Assembly (NCBI RefSeq): GCF_039537005.1
Contig: NZ_BAAAZR010000001.1
Coordinates: forward strand, 124,001 to 188,000
DNA length: 64,000 bases
Reading direction: 5' to 3'
Source: Sphaerisporangium flaviroseum
Lineage (GTDB): Bacteria; Actinomycetota; Actinomycetes; Streptosporangiales; Streptosporangiaceae
Program-made: the position numbers and the translations under genes
The notes under the pieces: model-generated
What the model was told of the DNA's origin: nothing
What the model saw: the letters and a program-made list of their open reading frames with translations, nothing else
The model's database searches: none
Shown here: one piece after another, positions 9,234 through 16,276 of the stretch
How the letters are laid out: each line of letters starts with the position of its first letter
How positions within the stretch are numbered: the first letter of the stretch is position 1

Positions 9234-10028
9234 CTATTGACCGAAACGCGCACGGCCGTACCACCCAAGACGTGAAGAAACCTCTGCGGCGGCGGCCACC
9301 ACCTGGGCGGCAACGGCCGAGAGCCGCTCGGCGGTGAGCCGGAACGTGGGCCCCGAAGCGCTCAGCGAGGCCACCACCGTGCCGTCGGCGCCGAAGACCG
9401 GCGCGGCGACGGCTGTCAGGCCCACCTCAAGCTCGTCGACGGCCGTCGCGTACCCGCGGTCGAGCACGGCGTCGAGCTCCTCGCGCAGCCGGGCGGCGTC
9501 GGTGACGGTGCGCTCGGTGAAGCGCGTGAGCCGGCCCGCCGTCACCTCCTCGAACCGGCCGGTGGGAGCGTAGGCGAGCAGCACCTTGCCGTTGGAGGTG
9601 GCGTGCAGCGCGATGCGCCGGCCCGTCCAGTTGTGCGCCTGCAGCGCGGACGTGCCGGCCATCTGGTCGAGATAGAGCGCCTCGTCACGGTCGAGGATCG
9701 CGATGTTGACGGTCTCGCCGACCTCCGCCGCCAGCCGGGCGCCGACCGGGCGCCCCTCCCGCACGACGTCGAGCCTCGCGGTGGTCGCGCCCGCGAGGCG
9801 CACGACGCCGATGCCCAGGCGGTAGCGCCCGCGCTCGTCGTTCTGGTGGACCAGGTCGTGGTTCTCCAAGGTGGCGACGAGCCGGAACGCCGTCGAGCGA
9901 TGGACTCCGAGCTCGGCGGCTATCTCGCTGACACCGAGCTCGCCGTGGCGCGCCAGCAGTTTGAGTACCGACAGCGCGCGGTCGACGGACTGCACGCCTG
10001 CGCTGTCACGCTCGCCCTCGTTGCCCAT
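9234..10028 (-). CDS. IclR-family transcriptional regulator (first paralogue)
   Basis: A 264-residue IclR protein. Residues about 12-75 are the winged helix-turn-helix (VQSVDRALSVLKLLARHGELG, then VSEIAAELGVHRSTAFRLV), and the rest is the effector-binding domain with the usual NGKVLLAY and ELEVGLTAVAAPV segments. It is clearly paralogous to the regulator at 11853-12623, with a near-identical recognition helix, so the two may recognise the same DNA. It lies 37 nt downstream of betA on the same strand and could be co-transcribed with it. A pathway intermediate such as choline, betaine or dimethylglycine is a reasonable effector but this is inference. Start is the ATG at 10026-10028. Confidence 0.93.
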   Translation of the reverse strand: MGNEGERDSAGVQSVDRALSVLKLLARHGELGVSEIAAELGVHRSTAFRLVATLENHDLVHQNDERGRYRLGIGVVRLAGATTARLDVVREGRPVGARLAAEVGETVNIAILDRDEALYLDQMAGTSALQAHNWTGRRIALHATSNGKVLLAYAPTGRFEEVTAGRLTRFTERTVTDAARLREELDAVLDRGYATAVDELEVGLTAVAAPVFGADGTVVASLSASGPTFRLTAERLSAVAAQVVAAAAEVSSRLGWYGRARFGQ

Positions 10029-10065
10029 GACACAACCCTATTCAGAATGCGCACAGCCGTCTCGT

Positions 10066-11712
10066 CTACTCCGGCACCGCGGAAGTGGTGCCCGGGTGCC
10101 GGTAGAACTCGACGTACTCCGGCGGGAGAGGAGTGTTGCCCAGGATCAGGTCGGCGGACTTCTCGGCCACCATCATCACCGGCGCGTAGATGTTGCCGTT
10201 GGTGACGTACGGCATGACCGAGGCGTCGACCACGCGCAGCCCGTCCAGCCCGTGCACTCTCATGGTGGCCGGGTCGACCACGCTGCCCTCGCCGACCCCC
10301 ATGCGTGCCGTGCAGGAGGGATGCAGGGCGGTCTCGCCGTCACGCGCCACCCAGTCGAGGATCTCCTGGTCGGTCTCGACCGACGGTCCCGGCGACAGCT
10401 CGCCCGCGTTGTAAGGATCCATCGCGCTCTGGTGGAGGATGTCGCGCGCGACGCGGATCGCCTCCACCCACTCCCGCCGGTCCTGGTCGGTGGACAGGTA
10501 GTTGAAGCGGAGCGCCGGATGCACCCGGGGATCGGTGCTCCGGATCTTCACCGAGCCCCGCGAGTCGGAGTACATGGGTCCGATGTGCACCTGGTAGCCG
10601 TGCCCGCCCGCCGGAGCCGAGCCGTCGTAGCGCACGGCCACCGGGAGGAAGTGGAACATCAGGTTGGGGTAGGCCACGTCCTCGTTGCTCCGGGTGAAGC
10701 CGCCCGCCTCGAAGTGGTTGGTGGCCCCCGGGCCCCTGCGCAGGAACAGCCACTGCGCCCCCACCCACGGGCGGTTGCGCCACTTCATCGCGGGCTGCAT
10801 CGACACCGGCTGCTTGCAGCCGTACTGCACGTAGACCTCGAGGTGGTCCTGAAGGTTCTCCCCGACGCCCGGCAGGTCATGGACGGGCTGAACCCCGACG
10901 GCCTTCAACTCGGCGGCGTCGCCCACCCCGGAGAGCTGGAGGAGCTGCGGAGAGTTGATCGCGCCGCCGCACAGGACGACCTCGCCCGCCCGCACGGTCC
11001 GGCCGTTGTACTCGACGCCGACGGCGCGCTTCCCCTCGAAGAGGATCTTGGTCACGAAGGCCCGCGTCCTGATCTCCAGGTTGGGACGTCGCTTGACCGG
11101 GTGCAGGTACGCGCGGGCGGCGGACAGGCGGCGGCCCCGGCGGATGTTCCGGTCGAAGGCCGCGAAGCCCTCCTGGCGGAAGCCGTTCACGTCGTCGGTC
11201 AGGGGATACCCGGCCTGCTGCACGGCCTCGAAGAAGGCGCCGAACAGCGGGCCGGACGCGGGACCGCGCTCCAGGGTGAGAGGCCCGTCGTGCCCGCGGA
11301 AGCCGGTGCCGGGATCGGCCGTGCAGTTCTCCATCCGCTTGAAGTACGGCAGGCAGTGCGCGTAGTCCCAGGACTCCATGCCCGGGTCGGCGCCCCAGCG
11401 CTCGTAGTCGAGCGGGTTGCCGCGCTGGAAGATCATGCCGTTGATGCTGCTCGACCCGCCCAGCACCTTGCCGCGGGCGTGGTAGATGCGCCGGCCGTTC
11501 ATGTGCGGCTCGGGCTCGGACTCGTACTTCCAGTCGTAGAACCGGCTGCCGATGGGGAACATCAGCGCGGCGGGCATGTGGATGAAGACGTCCCAGGGGA
11601 AGTCCGAGCGGCCGGCCTCCAGGACCAGCACCCGGACGGAAGGATCGGCGGACAGTCGGTTCGCCAGAGCGCTCCCGGCCGACCCACCGCCGACGATGAC
11701 GAAGTCGTACAT
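10066..11712 (-). CDS. betA: GMC oxidoreductase, probable choline dehydrogenase
   Basis: A flavoprotein of about 548 residues in the glucose-methanol-choline family. It opens with the FAD motif DFVIVGGGSAGSALANRLS, has the GMC signature 1 region GKVLGGSSSINGMIFQRGNP, and near the C-terminus HPSCTARMG and DASVMPYVTNGN. Such enzymes oxidise choline to betaine aldehyde and sometimes on to betaine. No separate betaine aldehyde dehydrogenase is visible in the window. I start at the ATG 11710-11712, directly before the FAD motif; the ATG at 11740-11742 and a GTG at 11770-11772 are alternatives. It is divergent from the second iclR gene with a perfect dyad between them. Other GMC alcohol dehydrogenases cannot be excluded, but context favours choline. 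Confidence 0.85.
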   Translation of the reverse strand: MYDFVIVGGGSAGSALANRLSADPSVRVLVLEAGRSDFPWDVFIHMPAALMFPIGSRFYDWKYESEPEPHMNGRRIYHARGKVLGGSSSINGMIFQRGNPLDYERWGADPGMESWDYAHCLPYFKRMENCTADPGTGFRGHDGPLTLERGPASGPLFGAFFEAVQQAGYPLTDDVNGFRQEGFAAFDRNIRRGRRLSAARAYLHPVKRRPNLEIRTRAFVTKILFEGKRAVGVEYNGRTVRAGEVVLCGGAINSPQLLQLSGVGDAAELKAVGVQPVHDLPGVGENLQDHLEVYVQYGCKQPVSMQPAMKWRNRPWVGAQWLFLRRGPGATNHFEAGGFTRSNEDVAYPNLMFHFLPVAVRYDGSAPAGGHGYQVHIGPMYSDSRGSVKIRSTDPRVHPALRFNYLSTDQDRREWVEAIRVARDILHQSAMDPYNAGELSPGPSVETDQEILDWVARDGETALHPSCTARMGVGEGSVVDPATMRVHGLDGLRVVDASVMPYVTNGNIYAPVMMVAEKSADLILGNTPLPPEYVEFYRHPGTTSAVPE

Positions 11713-11775
11713 ATCTGTCTCGTCTCGCTCGTGTTCCGCCATGCGGTCATTCGTTGGTAGCGATTGACGCACACC

Positions 11776-11792
11776 GTTGCGGTATCCGCAAC
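11776..11792. promoter_or_regulatory. Perfect dyad between betA and the second iclR gene, candidate operator
   Basis: GTTGCGGTATCCGCAAC is a perfect 7-bp inverted repeat around three central bases. It lies 63 nt from the preferred betA start and 60 nt from the start of the divergent iclR gene, a usual place for an IclR autoregulatory operator. It is the best copy of the GTTGCG-N5-CGCA(A/C)C pattern in the island. Confidence 0.65.
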
Positions 11793-11852
11793 CATCCGGA
11801 ACCGGCCGGGCAAATGGACGCCGTCACAGCGCACCGCCTACAGTCCCCAGCT

Positions 11853-12623
11853 ATGGGCAACGATTCCTCGGCCGGCGTGCAGTCGGTCGACCGGGCCATC
11901 AGCGTGCTGGAGATCCTCTCCCAGCGCGGCGAGGCCGGTGTCAGCGAGATCGCGGCGGAGATCGGCGTCCACAAGTCGACGGCCTTCCGGCTTCTCGGCG
12001 CCCTGGAGGCCAGGAGCCTGGTCGAGCAGGCGGAGGACCGCGGGAAGTACCGGCTCAGCTTCGGCGTCATCCGCCTCGCGGGCGGCGTCGCCTCCCGCCT
12101 CGACCTCACCCAGCAGGGCAGGCCCGTCTGCCGCCGCCTGGCCGAGGAGATCGGCGAGACCGTCAACATCGCCGTCGTGCGCTCCCACTACGCCGTCAAC
12201 CTCGACCAGGTGCGCGGCCCGTCGGCGGTCACCGCGCACAACTGGGTCGGGCAGCTCACCCCGCTCCACGCCACCTCCAGCGGCAAGATCCTTCTGGCCC
12301 ACCTCGACGACCGGCATCGTGACCAGTTGCTGTCCGCCGCCGGCCTTCCGCGCTTCACTCCCGGCACCATCACCTCGGCGGCCGAGCTGCTGCCCCAGCT
12401 CGACGAGGCCAGGGAGCGGGGGTACGCCGTGACCCTCGAGGAGTACGAAGTCGGGCTCAACGCCATGGCCGCCGCCATCCGCTCCTACGACGGCGAGGTC
12501 GTGGCGGCCGTCAGCGCCTCCGGGCCGGCCTACCGCTTCAGCGCGGAGCGCATGCACCAGCTCGCCCCCGTCCTGATGGGCGGCGCGGCCGACATCGGCC
12601 ACCGCCTCGGCTTCGCCGGGTGA
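11853..12623 (+). CDS. IclR-family transcriptional regulator (second paralogue)
   Basis: A 256-residue IclR protein. The DNA-binding domain starts at SAGVQSVDRAISVLEIL and its recognition helix VHKSTAFRLLGAL nearly matches the paralogue at 9234-10028. The effector domain contains SGKILLAHL and EYEVGLNAMAAAI. The ATG at 11853-11855 gives the same N-terminus as the paralogue (MGN followed by AGVQSVDRA); the frame is open further upstream but runs through the operator, so the shorter start is favoured. It is transcribed away from betA and converges on the Rieske oxygenase gene. It is likely to control the island and itself through the dyad at 11776-11792 (inference). Confidence 0.93.
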   Translation: MGNDSSAGVQSVDRAISVLEILSQRGEAGVSEIAAEIGVHKSTAFRLLGALEARSLVEQAEDRGKYRLSFGVIRLAGGVASRLDLTQQGRPVCRRLAEEIGETVNIAVVRSHYAVNLDQVRGPSAVTAHNWVGQLTPLHATSSGKILLAHLDDRHRDQLLSAAGLPRFTPGTITSAAELLPQLDEARERGYAVTLEEYEVGLNAMAAAIRSYDGEVVAAVSASGPAYRFSAERMHQLAPVLMGGAADIGHRLGFAG

Positions 12624-12667
12624 GCCCGGTCCGGCCGAGCGCCCGGTACGCCCGCCGGACCGGGCTC
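12622..12667. terminator. Bidirectional terminator between iclR and the Rieske oxygenase gene
   Basis: A perfect 14-bp inverted repeat (12622-12635 and 12654-12667, beginning GAGCCCGGTCCGGC) with an 18-nt loop. It overlaps the iclR stop codon and ends 15 nt before the Rieske oxygenase stop. Placed between convergent genes, it can serve both strands. Confidence 0.75.
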
Positions 12668-12681
12668 CAAGGGTCAGCCGG

Positions 12682-13797
12682 TCAGCGCGTCAGGCCGAGC
12701 CGGCCGGCGACCCAGTCGTGGAAGATCGCGATGTGGTGCTCGCTGGGCACCAGCACTCCGCCGTTCGCGTACGCACGGGAGCTCATGCCCGGCTGGCACC
12801 GCTCACACGCGTCGAAGTCCTGCTCGTTGACCTTGTGGAAGAGCTCGACGGACGGGCCGAGGTCCCTGCCGCTCTCCACGACCTCCGGCAGGAACAGCCA
12901 GTCGCACTCGACCACCGTACGGTCGGCCGCCAGGGGGAACATCCGGTGCACGATGGCATGGTCGGGCACGAGGTTGACGAAGACCTGCGGCTTGATGGTG
13001 ATGGCGTAGTAGCGGCGGTCCTGGTCCTCGGTGACGCCCGGGATGCGGTCGACGCCGGGTGAGCCGTCGACCGTGAAGCCCTGGATGCCCGCGCCGAACT
13101 CGGCGCCGTGCCCGATGAAGTACTGCGCGGCGTACCCGTCGGCGAACTCCGGAAGCACCTCGGTCAGCTCGGGGTGGATCGTCGCGCAGTGGTAGCACTC
13201 CATGAAGTTCTCGACGATCAACTTCCAGTTGGCCTTGACGTCGTAGACGATCCTGCGTCCGACCTTGAGGTTCTCGACGCCGTAGTTCTCGATCGAGGTG
13301 AGGTCGCCCAGACGGGTCACGACCGCGCCGAGCACGTCCTCCTCGAAGGACGGAGGCTCGTCGGCCAGGCACACCCAGACGTACCCCAGCCACTCACGCA
13401 CGTGCACCTTCACCAGGCCGTACGCGACCCGGTCGATGTCGGGCATCTTGGTGAGGTTCGGCGCCGCGATCAGCTTGCCTTCGAGGTCGTACGTCCAGGC
13501 GTGGTAGGCGCACTGGAAGGCCCGCCGCACCTCGCCCGACTCCTCCGCGCACAGGCGTGCGCCGCGGTGCCGGCAGACGTTCAGGAACGCGCGGATCGAG
13601 CCGTCCTTGGCGCGGCTGACGATGACGCTCTCGCGCCCGACCTGGACGGTGCGGAACGCGCCCGGCTTGCCGAGATCATCGGACCTGACCGCGCAGAACC
13701 ACATCTCCTCGAAGATCCGCTGCTGTTCGAGGGCGAAGATGTTCTCGTCGGTGTAGAGGCCGCCGGCAAGGGTGGCGAGCAGGCTCGACGTGCTCAT
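12682..13797 (-). CDS. Rieske non-haem iron oxygenase alpha subunit, probable glycine betaine demethylase
   Basis: A 371-residue ring-hydroxylating-type oxygenase. The Rieske cluster ligands are CRHRGARLC and CAYHAWTY (Cys-X-His ... Cys-X2-His) in the first third. The mononuclear iron site shows ECYHCATIHPE for the two His ligands, with an acidic partner expected near QDFDACER. In the GbcA/stachydrine-demethylase branch these enzymes oxidatively remove an N-methyl group from betaines. With choline oxidation upstream and dimethylglycine and sarcosine oxidation in neighbouring operons, glycine betaine is the likely substrate. Carnitine- or stachydrine-type substrates are alternatives. Start is the ATG at 13795-13797, overlapping the ferredoxin stop by 4 nt. 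The reductase partner is not seen in the window. Confidence 0.87.
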   Translation of the reverse strand: MSTSSLLATLAGGLYTDENIFALEQQRIFEEMWFCAVRSDDLGKPGAFRTVQVGRESVIVSRAKDGSIRAFLNVCRHRGARLCAEESGEVRRAFQCAYHAWTYDLEGKLIAAPNLTKMPDIDRVAYGLVKVHVREWLGYVWVCLADEPPSFEEDVLGAVVTRLGDLTSIENYGVENLKVGRRIVYDVKANWKLIVENFMECYHCATIHPELTEVLPEFADGYAAQYFIGHGAEFGAGIQGFTVDGSPGVDRIPGVTEDQDRRYYAITIKPQVFVNLVPDHAIVHRMFPLAADRTVVECDWLFLPEVVESGRDLGPSVELFHKVNEQDFDACERCQPGMSSRAYANGGVLVPSEHHIAIFHDWVAGRLGLTR

Positions 13798-14153
13798 GAT
13801 TCGTTCCCGGCTCGTCCCGCCGCGAGGCCCGGCGGCAGGTTGGGGGCGGCGTCGGACGGCACCACGTAGATCATCCCGTCCTCCACCACGACGCCGTGGG
13901 TGCGCACGGCGAGCTTGGCCGGCGGGGAGTCCACCCGGCCGGTCCGCAGGTCGAAGCGGCTGGAGTGCAGCGGACACTCGATCTCGCAGCCCTCCAGCCA
14001 TCCGTCCGACAACGAGGCGTCCTGGTGCGTGCAGGTGTCGTCGACGGCGAAGACCTCGCCGTCGTCGGTGTGGAAGACGGCCACGGGCGGATCGATGTCG
14101 AGCCGGTAGGCCTCGCCTCGCGGCAGAGCCGCGAGAGGACACGCTGGGATCAC
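13794..14153 (-). CDS. Rieske-type [2Fe-2S] ferredoxin partner of the oxygenase
   Basis: A 119-residue soluble Rieske ferredoxin. The cluster motif is CTHQDASLSDG followed by CPLHSSRFDLRTG, giving Cys-X-His and Cys-X2-His. The start is a GTG at 14151-14153 with GAGGGG 8 nt upstream. It is translated just before the oxygenase and overlaps it by 4 nt, so it is presumably the oxygenase's electron donor. Characterised glycine betaine demethylases usually use a fused ferredoxin-reductase (GbcB), so a separate Rieske ferredoxin is a variant arrangement. The reductase would have to be encoded elsewhere. Confidence 0.9.
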   Translation of the reverse strand: MIPACPLAALPRGEAYRLDIDPPVAVFHTDDGEVFAVDDTCTHQDASLSDGWLEGCEIECPLHSSRFDLRTGRVDSPPAKLAVRTHGVVVEDGMIYVVPSDAAPNLPPGLAAGRAGNES

Positions 14154-14186
14154 GCGGCTACCCCTCAGTTGTGAGTGGCGGAACAG

Positions 14187-14203
14187 TAATCGCTATGCGC
14201 AAC
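14187..14203 (-). promoter_or_regulatory. Weak candidate operator upstream of the ferredoxin-oxygenase operon
   Basis: Read on the minus strand it begins GTTGCGCATAGCG, a good left half site with a degenerate right half. An ATTGCG half site lies beside it at 14205-14210. Its position 34 nt upstream of the ferredoxin start is suitable, but the match to GTTGCG-N5-CGCA(A/C)C is only partial. Confidence 0.3.
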
Positions 14204-14371
14204 AGATTGCGTCCCAGGTGAGGTGGCTGTCAATACACCGGGTAGGCGTGTGCCAGGGAGGCACTCTGGGCCCGGCCTTTCTCCGAGGCCAGCTTCCTGT
14301 TACCTGGACCGGTCCCGGCGCACGCCTGGGATCTTCCCGAGCACGGACCCCCATCCGGAAAGATGTCCGCC

Positions 14372-14911
14372 ATGCGGCTTGAATGGCCCCCCTGGGGATA
14401 TGTCGTCTTAGCTACACTTTTGTCGCTGCCTGTCGCTCTCTTCGGGGCACACCTCTTAGCCGGGCGGCGTGACAGGCGGGGACATCCGCGGCCGGTCCGT
14501 ACGGCTTACGCCGATGTTCTCATCGTCGCCGGCACCTTTCCCTGGCTCTGGATGATCCTCACGCCGGGAGCCGCCTCGGGCGTCAGCCTCGTGCCGCTAC
14601 GCGATCTCGCGGAGCTGGCGAACGGTCGATTCGGAACGGCGTTCGTGCAGGTCGTAGGCAACCTTCTGGTGTTCGCCGCGCTCGGCGCGCTCCTCCCTCT
14701 CCGCTCGCCGCACTTCACCCGCCTCTGGCGCGTCGCCCTCCTCGCCGCGGCCCTGTCGATCACGGTGGAGGCGCTGCAGTACGGCCTGCGCCTCGGCCGC
14801 GTCTCGTCGATCGACGACGTTCTCCTCAACACCGTGGGAGCGGTACTGGCGAGCCTGGCCTCACGGCCGTGGCAGGCCGGTCCGCCACCGGTTGGGACCG
14901 GTCCACAATGA
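14372..14911 (+). CDS. VanZ-like membrane protein
   Basis: A 179-residue protein with about four hydrophobic segments (starting YVVLATLLSLPVALFGAHLLA, truncated here to the first), then LIVAGTFPWLWMIL and the characteristic VanZ stretch NLLVFAALGALLPL. The family signature EALQYGLRLGRVSSIDDVLLNTVGA is clear near the C-terminus. VanZ family members are polytopic and linked in some bacteria to low-level teicoplanin resistance, but the function is unknown in most. I chose the ATG at 14372 because GGAAAG lies 9 nt upstream; the ATG at 14363 directly abuts that sequence. It stands alone between the betaine island and a GntR regulator. Confidence 0.85.
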   Translation: MRLEWPPWGYVVLATLLSLPVALFGAHLLAGRRDRRGHPRPVRTAYADVLIVAGTFPWLWMILTPGAASGVSLVPLRDLAELANGRFGTAFVQVVGNLLVFAALGALLPLRSPHFTRLWRVALLAAALSITVEALQYGLRLGRVSSIDDVLLNTVGAVLASLASRPWQAGPPPVGTGPQ

Positions 14912-15060
14912 CGGGGCACGAAAGGCCCCGAAGATCACCACACGGGCATGATTCGCACAAAAGAAGCACGGGACCATCCTGCGTATCTGTGCGATCGTGG
15001 ACAAGGCGGGGCAAGTTCTCTGGAGACGCGGACCGCGTTGGTGACTGAGGGTGATAGAGC

Positions 15061-15813
15061 GTGATGGAATCCCCGGTACCTCACGAACCCCCGATCTATC
15101 GCCGTATCGCCGATCGCCTGCGCCAGGCGATCCTGGCAGGCGAGTTCCGGGATGGGGATCGACTGCCGGGCGAGAACGCCCTCATGAGCGAGTACGGCAT
15201 CGCCCGCGCCACGGCGAGGCAGGCGCTGGCCGTCCTCATCAACGAGGGCGTCGCCGTGCCCCGGCGCGGGTCAGGGGTGTACGTACGGCAGTTCCGGCCG
15301 ATCCGCAGGCACGGCTCCCGCCGCCTGTCTCGCGAGCAGTGGGGCACCGGCAGGGCCATCTGGGACTCCGACACGACCGGCCGGCCGTACGTGGTCGACG
15401 ACCTCACGGTCACGCGGGAGACGGCCGGGGAGGACGCCGCCAGGGTGCTCGACTGCGTCGAGGTGTGGGTACGACGGCGCCGCTACTCGGTGGACGGGCG
15501 GCCGGTACAGCTCGCGGCCTCCCACTTTCCGGCCGAACTCGTCGCGGAGTCGCCGATCACCGTGCCGGACACCGGCCCGGGCGGCGTCTACGCCCGGCTT
15601 CGTGACCTCGGGCACCCTCCCGTGCACTTCACCGAGGAGGTGCGCGCCCGGATGCCCACGCCGGAGGAGACGGCCAAGCTCGGCCTGCCCGCCGGTACGC
15701 CGGTGATCGAGGTGTGCCGTTCGGCCTACGCCGCCGGGGGCAGGGCGGTCGAGCTCAACAAGATGATCATGGATGCCGCTTCGTATGTACTTCAGTACGA
15801 CTTCGACGCCTGA
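15061..15813 (+). CDS. GntR-family regulator with UTRA domain
   Basis: A 250-residue HutC-type regulator. Residues about 10-75 are the GntR winged helix (YRRIADRLRQAILAGEF, LPGENALMSEYGIARATARQ), followed by a linker and a UTRA ligand-binding domain from about 95 with ASHFPAELV and VCRSAYAAGGRAVELNKMIM. The start is GTG at 15061, with GAGGG 9 nt upstream; an ATG follows directly at 15064. No metabolic genes lie next to it, so its target is not apparent. Similar stand-alone HutC regulators are numerous in actinomycetes. Confidence 0.9.
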   Translation: MMESPVPHEPPIYRRIADRLRQAILAGEFRDGDRLPGENALMSEYGIARATARQALAVLINEGVAVPRRGSGVYVRQFRPIRRHGSRRLSREQWGTGRAIWDSDTTGRPYVVDDLTVTRETAGEDAARVLDCVEVWVRRRRYSVDGRPVQLAASHFPAELVAESPITVPDTGPGGVYARLRDLGHPPVHFTEEVRARMPTPEETAKLGLPAGTPVIEVCRSAYAAGGRAVELNKMIMDAASYVLQYDFDA

Positions 15814-15937
15814 GTCAAGGCACCGCGCCCGGCGTTAGGTTGACCTGTCCACCCCGAACATTGATTTCTCTAGAGATGTCCCTCACCGTGAGGGGGAACG
15901 GTACAAACCTGGCCCTACCGCGGGAAGGGTGGACGGG

Positions 15938-16162
15938 ATGTCGTTTGACCGGCACCTCGCCGAAATCGCCCGGGAGTTTCCCGACTGGACAATCTGGCGG
16001 AGTGACGCCGGGCGGTGGTGGGCCACCCGCCACCACCTGCTCACCGAGCGGGAACGTGACGCGGGATGCGCGATGACGATCGACGCCGATGATCCGGACG
16101 GGCTGCGCGAGAGGCTGCTGGAGCAGCAGGAGTGCATGTCATCGATCGATCGCGAGACCTGA
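15938..16162 (+). CDS. Small hypothetical protein
   Basis: A 74-residue soluble protein starting MSFDRHLAEIAREFPDW. It is rich in Trp, Arg and acidic residues, with a WTIWRSDAGRWWATR stretch and no membrane segment. Small proteins of this kind are widespread in Streptosporangiales, often near regulators, but I know no function. The ATG at 15938 has a GGAAGGG-like sequence upstream; a GTG at 15929 is an alternative. A strong hairpin follows 28 nt after the stop, supporting a real transcript. Confidence 0.65.
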   Translation: MSFDRHLAEIAREFPDWTIWRSDAGRWWATRHHLLTERERDAGCAMTIDADDPDGLRERLLEQQECMSSIDRET

Positions 16163-16189
16163 GCGCAGGCGAGGGCCGGCGACAGGAAA

Positions 16190-16228
16190 GCGGAAACCTC
16201 CGACCCGATCGGGGGCGGAGGTTTCCGC
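16190..16228. terminator. Bidirectional terminator
   Basis: A perfect 13-bp inverted repeat (16190-16202 GCGGAAACCTCCG and its complement at 16216-16228) with a 13-nt loop, placed between the convergent small gene and coiled-coil gene. Confidence 0.8.
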
Positions 16229-16276
16229 CAGGCGCCACGACGGTGAGCGCCTGAGATGCCAGGGCACTGATACCGG

